NCBI GenBank assembly: GCA_022702545.1
Contig: JAHRBC010000006.1
Span: 496,001-560,000 of the forward strand
Length of the DNA: 64,000 nt
Direction of reading: 5' to 3'
Source of the DNA: Phycomyces nitens
Lineage: Eukaryota; Mucoromycota; Mucoromycetes; Mucorales; Phycomycetaceae
The notes under the pieces are model-generated. The model saw only the letters and a program-made list of their open reading frames with translations. It made no database searches and was not told where the DNA came from. A program made the position numbers and the translations under genes. Each line of letters starts with the position of its first letter. The stretch's first letter is position 1. Positions 12,001 through 19,383 of this stretch are shown here, piece by piece.

Positions 12001-15000
12001 GGTCATCTCGTAGGAAAGACTCTTCATGGCGTTGATGATGTAGTTGAAAAGATTCCTGTCGTTGGCGACGTTGCTGGCGGCCTCAAGAAGGGAACCAAGT
12101 CCGTTCTCGGTCATCTCCCTGGATTTGACGGCGGTGCTGATTCCAAGCTCGGTCACCACGGAGCACCTCACGTTGGCCATCTCAGTCATCTCGTAGGAAA
12201 GTCTCTCCATGGCGTTCAAGACGTTATTGAGAAGATTCCTGTTGTTGGCGATGCTGCTAGCGGTCTCAAGAAGGGAACTAAGTCCGTTCTCGGTCATCTC
12301 CCTGGCTTTGACGGTGATGTTGGATCCAAGCTCGGCCACCCCGGAGCTCCTCACGTTGGTCCTCTCGGTCATCTCGTAGGAACCACTCTTCATGGCGTTG
12401 ATAATGTAGTTGAAAAAATTCCAGTCGTTGGTGATGTTGCTAGCGGTCTCAAGAAGGGTACCAAGTCCGTTCTCGGCCATCTCCCTGGATTTGACATTGA
12501 TGCTGATTCCAAGCTCGGCCACCCCGAAGCTCCTCACGTTGGTCCTCTCGGTCATCTCGTAGGAAAAACTTTCCATGGCGTTGATGGTGTTATTGAGAAG
12601 ATCCCAGTCGTTGGTGATGTTGCTAGCGGTCTCAAGAAGGGAACCAAGTCCGTTCTCGGTCATCTCCCTGGCTTCGACATTGATGCTGATTCCAAGCTCG
12701 GTCACCCCGGAGCTCCTCACATTGGTCCTCTCGGTCATCTCGTAGGAAAGACTCTCCATGGCGTTGATGATGTTATTGAGAAGATCCCAGTCGTTGGTGA
12801 TGTTGCTAGCGGTCTCAAGAAGGGTACCAAGTCCGTTCTCGGCCATCTCCCTGGCTTCGACATTGATGTTGATTTCAAGCACGGCCACCCCGGAGCTCCT
12901 CACGTTGGCCCTCTCGGTCATCTCGTAGGAAAGACTATCCATGGCGTTGATGATGTTATTGAGAAGATCCCAGTTGTTGGTGATGTTGCTAGCGGTCTCA
13001 AGAAGGGTACCAAGTCCGTTCTCGGTCATCTCCCTGGCTTCGACATTGATGTTGATTTCAAGCACGGCCACCCCGGAGCTCCTCACGTTGGCCCTATCGG
13101 TCATCTCGTAGGAAAGACTATCCATGGCGTAGATGATGTTATTGAGAAGATCCCAGTCGTTGGTGATGTTGCTAGCGGTCTCAAGAAGGGTACCAAGTCC
13201 GTTCTCGGCCATCTCCCTGGCTTTGACATTGATGCTGATTCCAAGCTCGGTCACCCCGGAGCTCCTCACGTTGGTCCTCTCGGTCATCTCGTAGGAAAGA
13301 CTCTCCATGGCGTAGATGATGTTATTGAGAAGATCCCTGTTGTTGGTGATGTTGCTAGTGGTCTCAAGAAGGGAACCAAGTCCGTTCTCGGCCATCTCCC
13401 TGGCTTTGATATTGATGCTGATTCCAAGCTCGGCCACCCTGGAGCCCCTCACGTTGGCCCTCTCGGTCATCTCGTAGGAAAGACTCTCCATGGCGTAGAT
13501 GATGTTATTGAGAAGATCCCAGTTGTTGGTGATGTTGCTAGTGGTCTCAAGAAGGGTACCAAGTCCGTTCTCGGCCATCTCCCTGGTTTTGACATTGATG
13601 TTAATTTCAAGCACGGCCACCCCGGAGCTCCTCACGTTGGTCCTCTTGGTCATCTCGTAGGAAAGACTATCCATGGCGTTGATGATGTTATTGAGAAGAT
13701 CCCAGTCGTTGGTGATGTTGCTAGCGGTCTCAAGAAGGGAACCAAGTCCGTTCTCGGCCATCTCCCTGGCTTCGACATTAATGTTGATTTCAAGCACGGC
13801 CACCCCGGAGCTCCTCACGTTGGCCCTCTCGGTCATCTCGTAGGAAAGACTATCCATGGCGTAGATGATGTTATTGAGAAGATCCCAGTTGTTGGTGATG
13901 TTGCTAGCGGTCTCAAGAAGGGAACCAAGTCCGTTCTCGGCCATCTCCCTGGCTTCGACATTGATGCTGATTCCAAGCTCGGTCACCCCGGAGTTCCTCA
14001 CGTTGGCCCTCTCGGTCATCTCGTAGGAAAGACTATCCATGGCGTAGATGATGTTATTGAGAAGATCCCAGTTGTTGGTGATGTTGCTAGCGGTCTCAAG
14101 AAGGGAACCAAGTCCGTTCTTGGTCATCTCCCTGGATTTGATATTGATGCTGATTCCAAGCTCGGCCACCCCGGAGCTCCTCACGTTGGTCCTCTCGGTC
14201 ATCTCGTAGGAAAGACTCTCCATGGCGTTGATGATGTTATTGAGAAGATCCCAGTCGTTGGTGATGTTGCTAGTGGTCTCAAGAAGGGAACCAAGTCCGT
14301 TCTCGGTCATCTCCCTGGCTTTGACATTGATGTTGATTTCAAGCACGGCCACCCCGGAGCTCCTCACGTTGGTCCTCTCGGTCATCTCGTAGGAAAGACT
14401 ATCCATGGCGTTGATGATGTTATTGAGAAGATCCCAGTCGTCGGTGATGTTGCTAGTGGTCTCAAGAAGGGAACCAAGTCCGTTCTCGGCCATCTCCCTG
14501 GCTTCGACATTGATGTTGATTTCAAGCACGGCCACCCTGGAGCTCCTCACGTTGGTCCTCTCGGTCATCTCGTAGGAAAGACTATCCATGGCGTAGATGA
14601 TGTTATTGAGAAGATCCCAGTTGTTGGTGATGTTGCTAGCGGTCTCAAGAAGGGAACCAAGTCCGTTCTCGGCCATCTCCCTGGCTTTGACATTGACGTT
14701 GATTCCAAGCTCGGCCACCCCGGAGCTCCTCACGTTGGCCCTCTCGGTCATCTCGTAGGAAAGACTATCCATGGCGTTGATGATGTTATTGAGAAGATCC
14801 CAGTCGTCGGTGATGTTGCTAGTAGTCTCAAGAAGGGAACCAAGTCCGTTCTCGGTCATCTCCCTGGATTTGACATTGATGCTGATTCCAAGCTCGGTCA
14901 CCCCGGAGTTCCTCACGTTGGCCCTCTCGGTCATCTCGTAGGAAAGACTCTCCATGGCGTTGATGATGTTATTGAGAAGATCCCAGTCGTTGGTGATGTT

Positions 15001-18000
15001 GCTAGTGGTCTCAAGAAGGGAACCAAGTCCGTTCTCGGCCATCTCCCTGGCTTTGACATTGATGTTGATTTCAAGCACGGCCACCCCGGAGCTCCTCACG
15101 TTGGTCCTCTCGGTCATCTCGTAGGAAAGACTATCCATGGCGTAGATGATGTTATTGAGAAGATCCCAGTTGTTGGTGATGTTGCTAGCGGTCTCAAGAA
15201 GGGAACCAAGTCCGTTCTCGGTCATCTCCCTGGCTTCGACATTGATGTTGATTTCAAGCACGGCCACCACGGAGCTCCTCACGTTGGCCCTCTCGGTCAT
15301 CTCGTAGGAAAGACTCTCCATGGCGTTGATGATGTTATTGAGAAGATTCCAGTCGTTGGTGATGTTGCTAGCGGTCTCAAGAAGGGAACCAAGTCCGTTC
15401 TCGGCCATCTCCCTGGCTTCGACATTGATGCTGATTCCAAGCTCGGCCACCCTGGAGCTCCTCACGTTGGCCCTCTCGGTCATCTCGTAGGAAAGACTCT
15501 CCATGGCGTTGATGATGTTATTGAGAAGATCCCTGTTGTTGGTGATGTTGCTAGCGGTCTCAAGAAGGGAACCAAGGCCGTTCTCGGCCATCTCCCTGGC
15601 TTTGACATTGATGCTGATTCCAAGCTCGGCCACCACGGAGCTCCTCACGTTGGCCCTCTCGGTCATCTCGTAGGAAAGACTATCCATGGCGTTGATGATG
15701 TTATTGAGAAGATCCCAGTTGTTGGTGATGTTGCTAGCGGTCTCAAGAAGGGAACCAAGTCCGTTCTCGGCCATCTCCCTGGCTTTGACATTGATGCTGA
15801 TTCCAAGCTCGGCCACCCTGGAGCTCCTCACGTTGGCCCTCTCGGTCATCTCGTAGGAAAGACTCTCCATGGCGTTGATGATGTTATTGAGAAGATCCCA
15901 GTTGTTGGTGATGTTGCTAGTGGTCTCAAGAAGGGAACCAAGTCCGTTCTCGGCCATCTCCCTGGCTTTGACATTGATGCTGATTCCAAGCTCGGTCACC
16001 CCGGAGCTCCTCACGTTGGTCCTCTCGGTCATCTCGTAGGAAAGACTATCCATGGCGTTGATGGTGTTATTGAGAAAATCCCAGTCGTCGGTGATGTTGC
16101 TAGTGGTCTCAAGAAGGGAACCAAGTCCGTTCTCGGTCATCTCCCTGGATTTGATATTGATGCTGATTCCAAGCTCGGCCACCCTGGAGCTCCTCACGTT
16201 GGCCCTCTCGGTCATCTCGTAGGAAAGACTCTCCATGGCGTTGATGATGTTATTGAGAAGATCCCAGTTGTTGGTGATGTTGCTAGTGGTCTCAAGAAGG
16301 GTACCAAGTCCGTTCTCGGCCATCTCCCTGGCTTTGACATTGATGCTGATTCCAAGCTCGGCCACCCCGGAGCTCCTCACGTTGGCCCTCTCGGTCATCT
16401 CGTAGGAAAGACTATCCATGGCGTTGATGATGTTATTGAGAAGATCCCAGTCGTCGGTGATGTTGCTAGCGGTCTCAAGAAGGGAACCAAGTCCGTTCTC
16501 GGCCATCTCCCTGGCTTTGACGGTGATGCTGATTCCAAGCTCGGCCACCCTGGAGCTCCTCACGTTGGTCCTCTTGGTCATCTCGTAGGAAAGACTATCC
16601 ATGGCGTTGATGATGTTATTGAGAAGATTCCAGTCGTTGGTGATGTTGCTAGCGGTCTCAAGAAGGGAACCAAGTCCGTTCTCGGTCATCTCCCTGGCTT
16701 TGACATTGATGCTGATTCCAAGCTCGGTCACCCCGGAGCTCCTCACGTTGGTCCTCTCGGTCATCTCGTAGGAAAGACTCTCCATGGCGTTGATGGTGTT
16801 ATTGAGAAAATCCCAGTCGTCGGTGATGTTGCTAGTGGTCTCAAGAAGGGAACCAAGTCCGTTCTCGGCCATCTCCCTGGCTTCGACATTGATGCTGATT
16901 CCAAGCTCGGCCACCCTGGAGCTCCTCACGTTGGCCCTCTCGGTCATCTCGTAGGAAAGACTCTCCATGGCGTTGATGATGTTATTGAGAAGATCCCAGT
17001 TGTTGGTGATGTTGCTAGTGGTCTCAAGAAGGGAACCAAGTCCGTTCTCGGCCATCTCCCTGGCTTTGATATTGATGCTGATTCCAAGCTCGGCCACCCT
17101 GGAGCTCCTCATGTTGGCCCTCTCGGTCATCTCGTAGGAAAGACTCTCCATGGCGTTGATGGTGTTATTGAGAAGATCCCAGTCGTTGGTGATGTTGCAA
17201 GTGGTCTCAAGAAGGGAACCAAGTCCGTTCTCGGCCATCTCCCTGGCTTTGACATTGATGCTGATTCCAAGCTCGGTCACCCCGGAGCTCCTCACGTTGG
17301 TCCTCTCGGTCATCTCGTAGGAAAGACTCTCCATGGCGTTGATGGTGTTATTGAGAAAATCCCAGTCGTCGGTGATGTTGCTAGTGGTCTCAAGAAGGGA
17401 ACCAAGTCCGTTCTCGGCCATCTCCCTGGCTTTGACATTGATGCTGATTCCAAGCTCGGCCACCCTGGAGCTCCTCACGTTGGCCCTCTCGGTCATCTCG
17501 TAGGAAAGACTCTTCATGGCGTTGATGGTGTTATTGAGAAGATCCCAGTCGTCGGTGATGTTGCTAGTGGTCTCAAGAAGGGAACCAAGTCCGTTCTCGG
17601 CCATCTCCCTGGCTTTGACATTGATGCTGATTCCAAGCTCGGTCACCCCGGAGCTCCTCACGTTGGTCCTCTTGGTCATTTCGTAGGAAAGACTCTTCAT
17701 GGCGTTGATGGTGTTATTGAGAAGATCCCAGTCGTCGGTGATGTTGCTAGTGGTCTCAAGAAGGGTACCAAGTCCGTTCTCGGCCATCTCCCTGGCTTTG
17801 ATATTGATGCTGATTCCAAGCTCGGCCACCCCGGAGCTCCTCACGTTGGCCCTCTTGGTCATCTCGTAGGAAAGACTATCCATGGCGTTGATGGTGTTAT
17901 TGAGAAGATCCCAGTCGTTGGTGATGTTGCAAGTGGTCTCAAGAAGGGAACCAAGTCCGTTCTCGGTCATCTCCCTGGATTTGACATTGATGCTGATTCC

Positions 18001-19383
18001 AAGCTCGGTCACCCTGGATCCCCTCATCTTGGTCTCCCACTTATTGGCTCTCTTGGTCATGCCGCTGGAGATGCTGCAAAGGGTGCTGATCATGTTATTG
18101 GAAAGATCCCAATTGTCGGTGATATTGCAAGTGGACTCAAGAATGGTGCAGGATTGATTGGTGGACACCTTCCTGGAATTGGTGGTGATGATAATTCAAA
18201 GGTGAAACACCATGGTATCTTTGGAATCCCTCATATCGGTCAACACCATGGTGTCGTAGGTGCTGTTGCTGATGGTGTCAAGGATGTGGTTAAAGACGCA
18301 GGAGCAATTGCTGGTAGCGCAGCAGGTGGAGCTATTGCGGGTACTAAGGACGGAGCACATGTCATTGGCGGACTCGTAGGCGATGCTTCGCATGTCTTTG
18401 GACTTGGTAGTGATGTTGTAGTTGGTGGAATTCCGATTGTTAAGGATATTACCCATGGTATCAAGAAGAGTGCAGATCTTGTTAGTGATGGAATCTCTGG
18501 ACTTGGCGATATCGCAAGCAAAACAGCTAATGGTTTGATTCACGGTGCGGACGCTCTCGTTGGTGGAATCCCGATTGTTGGTGATATTTCCGGCGGAATC
18601 AAGAAGGGTGCAGATGCTATTACCAATGTTCTAGGTGGAAAGCACAATGGACCCTTGCACTTTGGTGGAGCACTTCCTAGTCTCGGTGATGTTGCCGGTG
18701 ATATCGTTGGTGGTGCTGCTGGAAGTGTCAAGAATGCTGCCGATCTTATTAATGATGGAATCACTGGCGCTGGTAAAATTGCTGGAAAAGCCGCTAGTGG
18801 CATTATCGACGGTGCCGATGCTCTTGTTGGTGGAATTCCCGTTATTGGTGATTTTACCGGTGGTGTCAAGAAGGGCGCTGACTTAATCGGCAGTGGAAAA
18901 CCTTCTCCTATTGGCATCCCAACCATTGGTGGTCTCGCTGGAGGTGTCGTTGGAGGCGTTGCTGGTGGTATCAAGAAAGGTGCTGATTTGATCGGTGATG
19001 GATTCTCAGACATTACCCATGTTGCTGGAAAGGCTGCTAATGGTATTGTTAACGGTGCTGATGCCCTCGTTGGTAAAATCCCCATTGTCGGTGACATTAC
19101 TGGTGGTATCAAGAAAGGCGTAAACGCAGTTACTGGCGATCACTCTGGACTATCTCTCGGTATCCCAGGCATCGGACACATTGGTTCCCCCAAAAAGGGC
19201 AGAGGTGGTCTTTTCGGTGGTCTCTCTGAAGAAGATGCTGTAAGCATGATGGCAAACTCTATTGATGAGCTGGACGAGTTCATTGATATTGCTGCTGATA
19301 TTCGCTCTGCCGACGTTGAGTTCCCTAGCTTTGAGATGGGATACTTGTCTCAGTCTGACTTTGAGAACTTTGATCTTGATTAG
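3004..19383 (+). CDS. Giant secreted repeat protein, 5459 residues, single exon, family not recognised
   Basis: One uninterrupted frame of 16.4 kb. Residues 1-19 form a clear signal peptide with a likely cut after VFA, and K58-R59 is a candidate Kex2 site. Residues of about 60-190 are acidic and Pro/Ser-rich. About 195-300 is an amphipathic Ala/Asp/Val segment with the first copies of an IPIVGDV motif. About 400-1535 is Gly/Ser-rich, silk-like. About 1540-2380 holds diverged IPIVGDI/DGAD repeats. About 2380-5010 holds roughly 43 nearly identical 61-residue units. About 5010-5459 holds diverged units and an acidic tail ending FENFDLD. No GPI signal or transmembrane segment follows the signal peptide, so secretion to the wall or medium is inferred. 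I recognise no catalytic domain. A structural, adhesive or spore-coat role is plausible but unproven. The absence of introns contrasts with the neighbours. Collapse or expansion of repeats in the assembly could alter the length. Confidence 0.9.
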   Translation: MRFSLSVLAGLVLTNAVFAKGRDESLYPAAIHNAGKLSSVENDHQRLDITLQEPQMDKRSIHDFFQDLLEVETQQAPVVDNSPNPATLANLDSPDVPAPPPSDPSQPEVPESSNADADQPNVGSESPQEDASVEANSQEQEENSHANSNKHGLVENFFGGLKGMLGEIRGKHHKSSPPSDGNSDSGSPLEILPGGDIISDVKDASESIIGDIPIVGDVAGAAKDAADTAADGVEDLAGGAKQAAEDTVNGVENAAEDVVGDAKDNIEGVVDHIPVIGDVFDDARDIVENAAADDSGISSLMANSKVDTKNSPFAINSNRGTFIPGGTVTFSGPLGSASLVSSTKPDPSKSSGTFTFGSGPSKSSNIIYNPDGSFTFGTGTLNSPGMSYSFTPISSNGPVKSGGSFTFGPGNSGGSYNFGSGGMNIPGGSYNFGSGGSGGAGSSGGLSIPAGSFTFGPNGSGGSGGGGGSGGSGGKIIPGGSFSFGSNGSGGSGGGGGVGGSGGITIPGGSFSFGSNGSGGSGGSGGGGGSGGILIPGGSFSFGSNGSGGSGGSGGGGGVGGSGGINIPGGSFNFGSNGSGGSGGSGGSGGSGGMNIPGGSFSFGSKGSGGSGGAGGSGGSSGSGGINIPGGSFSFGSNGSGGSGGSGGSAGSSGSGGINIPGGSFSFGSNGSGGSGGSGGSGGSGGINIPGGSFSFGSKGSGGSGGSGGSGGSSGSGGINIPGGSFSFGSNGSGGSGGSGGSGGSSGSGGMNIPGGSFSFGSNGSGGSGGSGGSGGSSGSGGMNIPGGSFSFGSNGSGGSGGSGGSGGSSGSGGMNIPGGSFSFGSNGSGGSGGSGGSGSGGSGGSFNFGSGGSSGSGGVGGSGGSGGSGSGGSGGSFNFGSGGSSGSGGVGGSGGSGGSGSGGSGGSFSFGSGGSSGSGGSGGSGGSGGSGGVGGVGGSGGSGGSFNFGSGGSSGSSGSSGSGGSGGSGGSSGAGGAGGSGGSGGSFNFGSGGSSGSGGSGGSSGAGGAGGSGGSGGSFNFGSGGSIPGGVGGSGGSGGVSGSGGAGGSGGSGVSGGPGSTSTSVSYSFSSESSGGSGGSKSSSSSSGSSSSGSGGSNSSSSSGGSSSSGGSGGSSGSKASSSAGSSSNSGPSGSKASSSAGSSGSSGGSGGSGDSTSTSVTYSISSSTSGGSSGSKGSSGSGGSSGSGGSGGSGGSGGLTGSGGLTGSGGLSGSGGSGGSGGSGGSGGSGGSGGLTGSGGLTGSGGLTGSGGLTGHGGLTGPGGLTGSGGLTGSGGLTGSGGSGGSGGSGGSGGSGGSGGSGGLTGSGGSGGSGGLTGSGGLTGSGGLTGSGGSGGSGGLTGSGGSGGSGGLTGSGGLTGSGGLTGSGGLTGHGGLTGPGGLTGSGGLTGHGGLTGSGGLTGSGGLTGSGGLTGSGGSGGSKGSSSSGGLTGSGGSGGSKGSSSSGGLTGSGGSGSKGSSSSGGLTGSGGLTGSGGSGGSKGSSSSGGLTGSGGSGGSKGSSSSGGLTGSGGSGGSKGSSNSGGSSGSGKSGGLFNFGHNGSGGLIGGGLHHIGGVVDDVANDIKGNNGGNGHLLGNGHLLGNGHLLGNGHLGGDKTSGGHITDTVKGVKNGVENAVDKIPIVGDLAGGIKDGAHNIVGGLTGAHDHGTDNNKNGASKSGGIVGNIGSTIKNGADKIVGGIPIVGDIASDLKDHAPHVGGLVGNIGNNIKNGADKIVGGIPIVGDIAGDLKDGAHHIVGNLPGGDLFGNHKNGDKSGASGHTGPSHIGGNIGNDGKKGSDGHGGLPIVGNIANDIKDGAGNLVDDIKGGFHHIGDVADHVKDDAKNVVSKIPHVGDILGDNKDSHGLLGGLPKGPIGHAIGNIKDGADKIVDDVTGGIKDGKHIVTDGIHHIGDVADHVKDDAKSAIGKIPIVGDILGDNKDPHGLLGGLPKGPIGHAIGNIKDGADKIVDDVTGGIKDGKHIVTDGIHHIGDVADHVKDDAKSAIGKIPIVGDILGDKKDSHGLLGGLPKGPIGHAIGNIKDGADKIVDDATDGVKDGAHLLHGGLHHIGDVANHVKDDAKSAIGKIPIVGDILGDKKDSHGLLGGLPKGPIGHVIDNIKDGADKIVDDANDGIKDGGHLLHGGLHHIGDVADHVKDGAKSIVGKIPAVGNILGDKKDPHGLLGSLPKGPIGHVIGNIKDGADKIVNDATDGLKDGAHLLHDGLHNIGDIANHVKDNTKAAIGKIPIVGDIANNIEKGAKSIAGHLPGIGGDDSQKLGHVGLPHLPHIGPIGHIIDDVKNGVDNVIGKIPVIGSHHPGVDGDDNQKLGQPGHLKRGPLGHLVGDVTDGVEHAIEKIPIVGDIAGDLKKGAKSIAGHLPGLGLLPGLGLLPGVGHLPGFDGDADSKHGHHGVHHVGPLGHLPGFDGDADSKLGHHGVPHVGPLGHLVGKTLHGVDGVIEKIPVVGNVANGLKKGTKSVLGHLPGFDGDDDSKLGHHGVHHVGPLGHLVGKTIHGVDDVIEKIPVVGDVASGLKKGAKSVLGHLPGFDGDDDSKLGHHGVHHVGPLGHLVGKTIHGVDDVIEKIPVVGDVASGLKKGAKSVLGHLPGFDGDDDSKLGHHGVHHVGPLGHLPGFDGNDDSKLGHHRVHHVGPLGHLVGKTLHGVDDVIEKIPVVGDVASGLKKGTKSVLGHLPGFDGDADSKLGHHGVPHVGPLGHLVGKTFHDAEDVIEKIPVVGDVASGLKKGTKSVLGHLPGFDGDADSKLGHLRAPHVGPLGHLVGKTIHGVDDVIEKIPVVGDVASGLKKGTKSVLGHLPGFDVDADSKLGHHGVPHVGPLGHLVGKTLHGVDGVIEKIPVVGNVANGLKKGTKSVLGHLPGFDGDAESKLGHHGVHHVGPLGHLVGKTIHGVDDVIEKIPVVGDVAGGVKKGTKSVLGHLPGFDGDADSKLGHHGVPHVGPLGHLVGKTLHGADGVIEKIPVVGNVASGLKKGTKSVLGHLPGFDGDADSKLGHHAVPHVGPLGHLVGKTLHGVDDVVEKIPVVGDVAGGLKKGTKSVLGHLPGFDGGADSKLGHHGAPHVGHLSHLVGKSLHGVQDVIEKIPVVGDAASGLKKGTKSVLGHLPGFDGDVGSKLGHPGAPHVGPLGHLVGTTLHGVDNVVEKIPVVGDVASGLKKGTKSVLGHLPGFDIDADSKLGHPEAPHVGPLGHLVGKTFHGVDGVIEKIPVVGDVASGLKKGTKSVLGHLPGFDIDADSKLGHPGAPHIGPLGHLVGKTLHGVDDVIEKIPVVGDVASGLKKGTKSVLGHLPGFDIDVDFKHGHPGAPHVGPLGHLVGKTIHGVDDVIEKIPVVGDVASGLKKGTKSVLGHLPGFDIDVDFKHGHPGAPHVGPIGHLVGKTIHGVDDVIEKIPVVGDVASGLKKGTKSVLGHLPGFDIDADSKLGHPGAPHVGPLGHLVGKTLHGVDDVIEKIPVVGDVASGLKKGTKSVLGHLPGFDIDADSKLGHPGAPHVGPLGHLVGKTLHGVDDVIEKIPVVGDVASGLKKGTKSVLGHLPGFDIDVNFKHGHPGAPHVGPLGHLVGKTIHGVDDVIEKIPVVGDVASGLKKGTKSVLGHLPGFDINVDFKHGHPGAPHVGPLGHLVGKTIHGVDDVIEKIPVVGDVASGLKKGTKSVLGHLPGFDIDADSKLGHPGVPHVGPLGHLVGKTIHGVDDVIEKIPVVGDVASGLKKGTKSVLGHLPGFDIDADSKLGHPGAPHVGPLGHLVGKTLHGVDDVIEKIPVVGDVASGLKKGTKSVLGHLPGFDIDVDFKHGHPGAPHVGPLGHLVGKTIHGVDDVIEKIPVVGDVASGLKKGTKSVLGHLPGFDIDVDFKHGHPGAPHVGPLGHLVGKTIHGVDDVIEKIPVVGDVASGLKKGTKSVLGHLPGFDIDVDSKLGHPGAPHVGPLGHLVGKTIHGVDDVIEKIPVVGDVASSLKKGTKSVLGHLPGFDIDADSKLGHPGVPHVGPLGHLVGKTLHGVDDVIEKIPVVGDVASGLKKGTKSVLGHLPGFDIDVDFKHGHPGAPHVGPLGHLVGKTIHGVDDVIEKIPVVGDVASGLKKGTKSVLGHLPGFDIDVDFKHGHHGAPHVGPLGHLVGKTLHGVDDVIEKIPVVGDVASGLKKGTKSVLGHLPGFDIDADSKLGHPGAPHVGPLGHLVGKTLHGVDDVIEKIPVVGDVASGLKKGTKAVLGHLPGFDIDADSKLGHHGAPHVGPLGHLVGKTIHGVDDVIEKIPVVGDVASGLKKGTKSVLGHLPGFDIDADSKLGHPGAPHVGPLGHLVGKTLHGVDDVIEKIPVVGDVASGLKKGTKSVLGHLPGFDIDADSKLGHPGAPHVGPLGHLVGKTIHGVDGVIEKIPVVGDVASGLKKGTKSVLGHLPGFDIDADSKLGHPGAPHVGPLGHLVGKTLHGVDDVIEKIPVVGDVASGLKKGTKSVLGHLPGFDIDADSKLGHPGAPHVGPLGHLVGKTIHGVDDVIEKIPVVGDVASGLKKGTKSVLGHLPGFDGDADSKLGHPGAPHVGPLGHLVGKTIHGVDDVIEKIPVVGDVASGLKKGTKSVLGHLPGFDIDADSKLGHPGAPHVGPLGHLVGKTLHGVDGVIEKIPVVGDVASGLKKGTKSVLGHLPGFDIDADSKLGHPGAPHVGPLGHLVGKTLHGVDDVIEKIPVVGDVASGLKKGTKSVLGHLPGFDIDADSKLGHPGAPHVGPLGHLVGKTLHGVDGVIEKIPVVGDVASGLKKGTKSVLGHLPGFDIDADSKLGHPGAPHVGPLGHLVGKTLHGVDGVIEKIPVVGDVASGLKKGTKSVLGHLPGFDIDADSKLGHPGAPHVGPLGHLVGKTLHGVDGVIEKIPVVGDVASGLKKGTKSVLGHLPGFDIDADSKLGHPGAPHVGPLGHFVGKTLHGVDGVIEKIPVVGDVASGLKKGTKSVLGHLPGFDIDADSKLGHPGAPHVGPLGHLVGKTIHGVDGVIEKIPVVGDVASGLKKGTKSVLGHLPGFDIDADSKLGHPGSPHLGLPLIGSLGHAAGDAAKGADHVIGKIPIVGDIASGLKNGAGLIGGHLPGIGGDDNSKVKHHGIFGIPHIGQHHGVVGAVADGVKDVVKDAGAIAGSAAGGAIAGTKDGAHVIGGLVGDASHVFGLGSDVVVGGIPIVKDITHGIKKSADLVSDGISGLGDIASKTANGLIHGADALVGGIPIVGDISGGIKKGADAITNVLGGKHNGPLHFGGALPSLGDVAGDIVGGAAGSVKNAADLINDGITGAGKIAGKAASGIIDGADALVGGIPVIGDFTGGVKKGADLIGSGKPSPIGIPTIGGLAGGVVGGVAGGIKKGADLIGDGFSDITHVAGKAANGIVNGADALVGKIPIVGDITGGIKKGVNAVTGDHSGLSLGIPGIGHIGSPKKGRGGLFGGLSEEDAVSMMANSIDELDEFIDIAADIRSADVEFPSFEMGYLSQSDFENFDLD
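4201..7590 (+). repeat. Gly/Ser-rich silk-like tandem repeats inside the giant gene
   Basis: Up to about 6.1 kb the dominant module is an IPGGSFSFGSNG block separated by runs of GGS. From about 6.6 to 7.5 kb the module changes to a short GGLTGS repeat (15-18 bp units built on GGATTAACTGGATCT), with occasional GHGGLTGPG variants and KGSSSS inserts. GGX motifs of this kind are found in silks and other flexible fibrous proteins; the comparison is compositional only. The segment lacks Cys and has almost no charged residues. Confidence 0.85.
10141..18030 (+). repeat. About 43 tandem 183-bp units encoding a 61-residue repeat
   Basis: Successive copies of the same coding string are spaced 183 bp apart, for example at 12361 and 12544. 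Each unit encodes, in order, GAPHVGPLGHLVGKT, HGVDDVIEKIPVVGDVAS, GLKKGTKSVLGHLPGF and a DxDxD-type acidic patch followed by SKLGHP or FKHGHP. There are about five histidines per unit. Near 10.1-10.9 kb some units are shortened so that HLPGFDGD follows HVGPLGH directly. Units differ mostly at a few positions, indicating recent expansion or homogenisation. Confidence 0.92.
12690..15610 (+). repeat. Higher-order repeat, 732-bp period (four 183-bp units)
   Basis: Within the 61-residue array, units with the FKHGHP variant occur in adjacent pairs, followed by two SKLGHP units. The variant codon string begins at 12871, 13054, 13603, 13786, 14335, 14518, 15067 and 15250. Equivalent members of each pair are exactly 732 bp apart, that is four units. 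A further 732-bp spacing is seen at 16071 and 16803, followed by a 549-bp (three-unit) step at 17352. Confidence 0.85.

Noticed and set aside
10141..18030. Regular repeats considered as a CRISPR-like or satellite array.
   Set aside because: The periodic units are coding, in frame, nearly spacer-free and in a eukaryote; neither interpretation fits.
10066..18168. A 2700-codon antisense open frame opposite the 61-residue repeat array.
   Set aside because: The repeat unit is 183 bp, a multiple of three, and happens to lack stops in this antisense frame, so the whole array is open. It has no ATG context, signal or codon logic of its own; it is a shadow of the sense gene.
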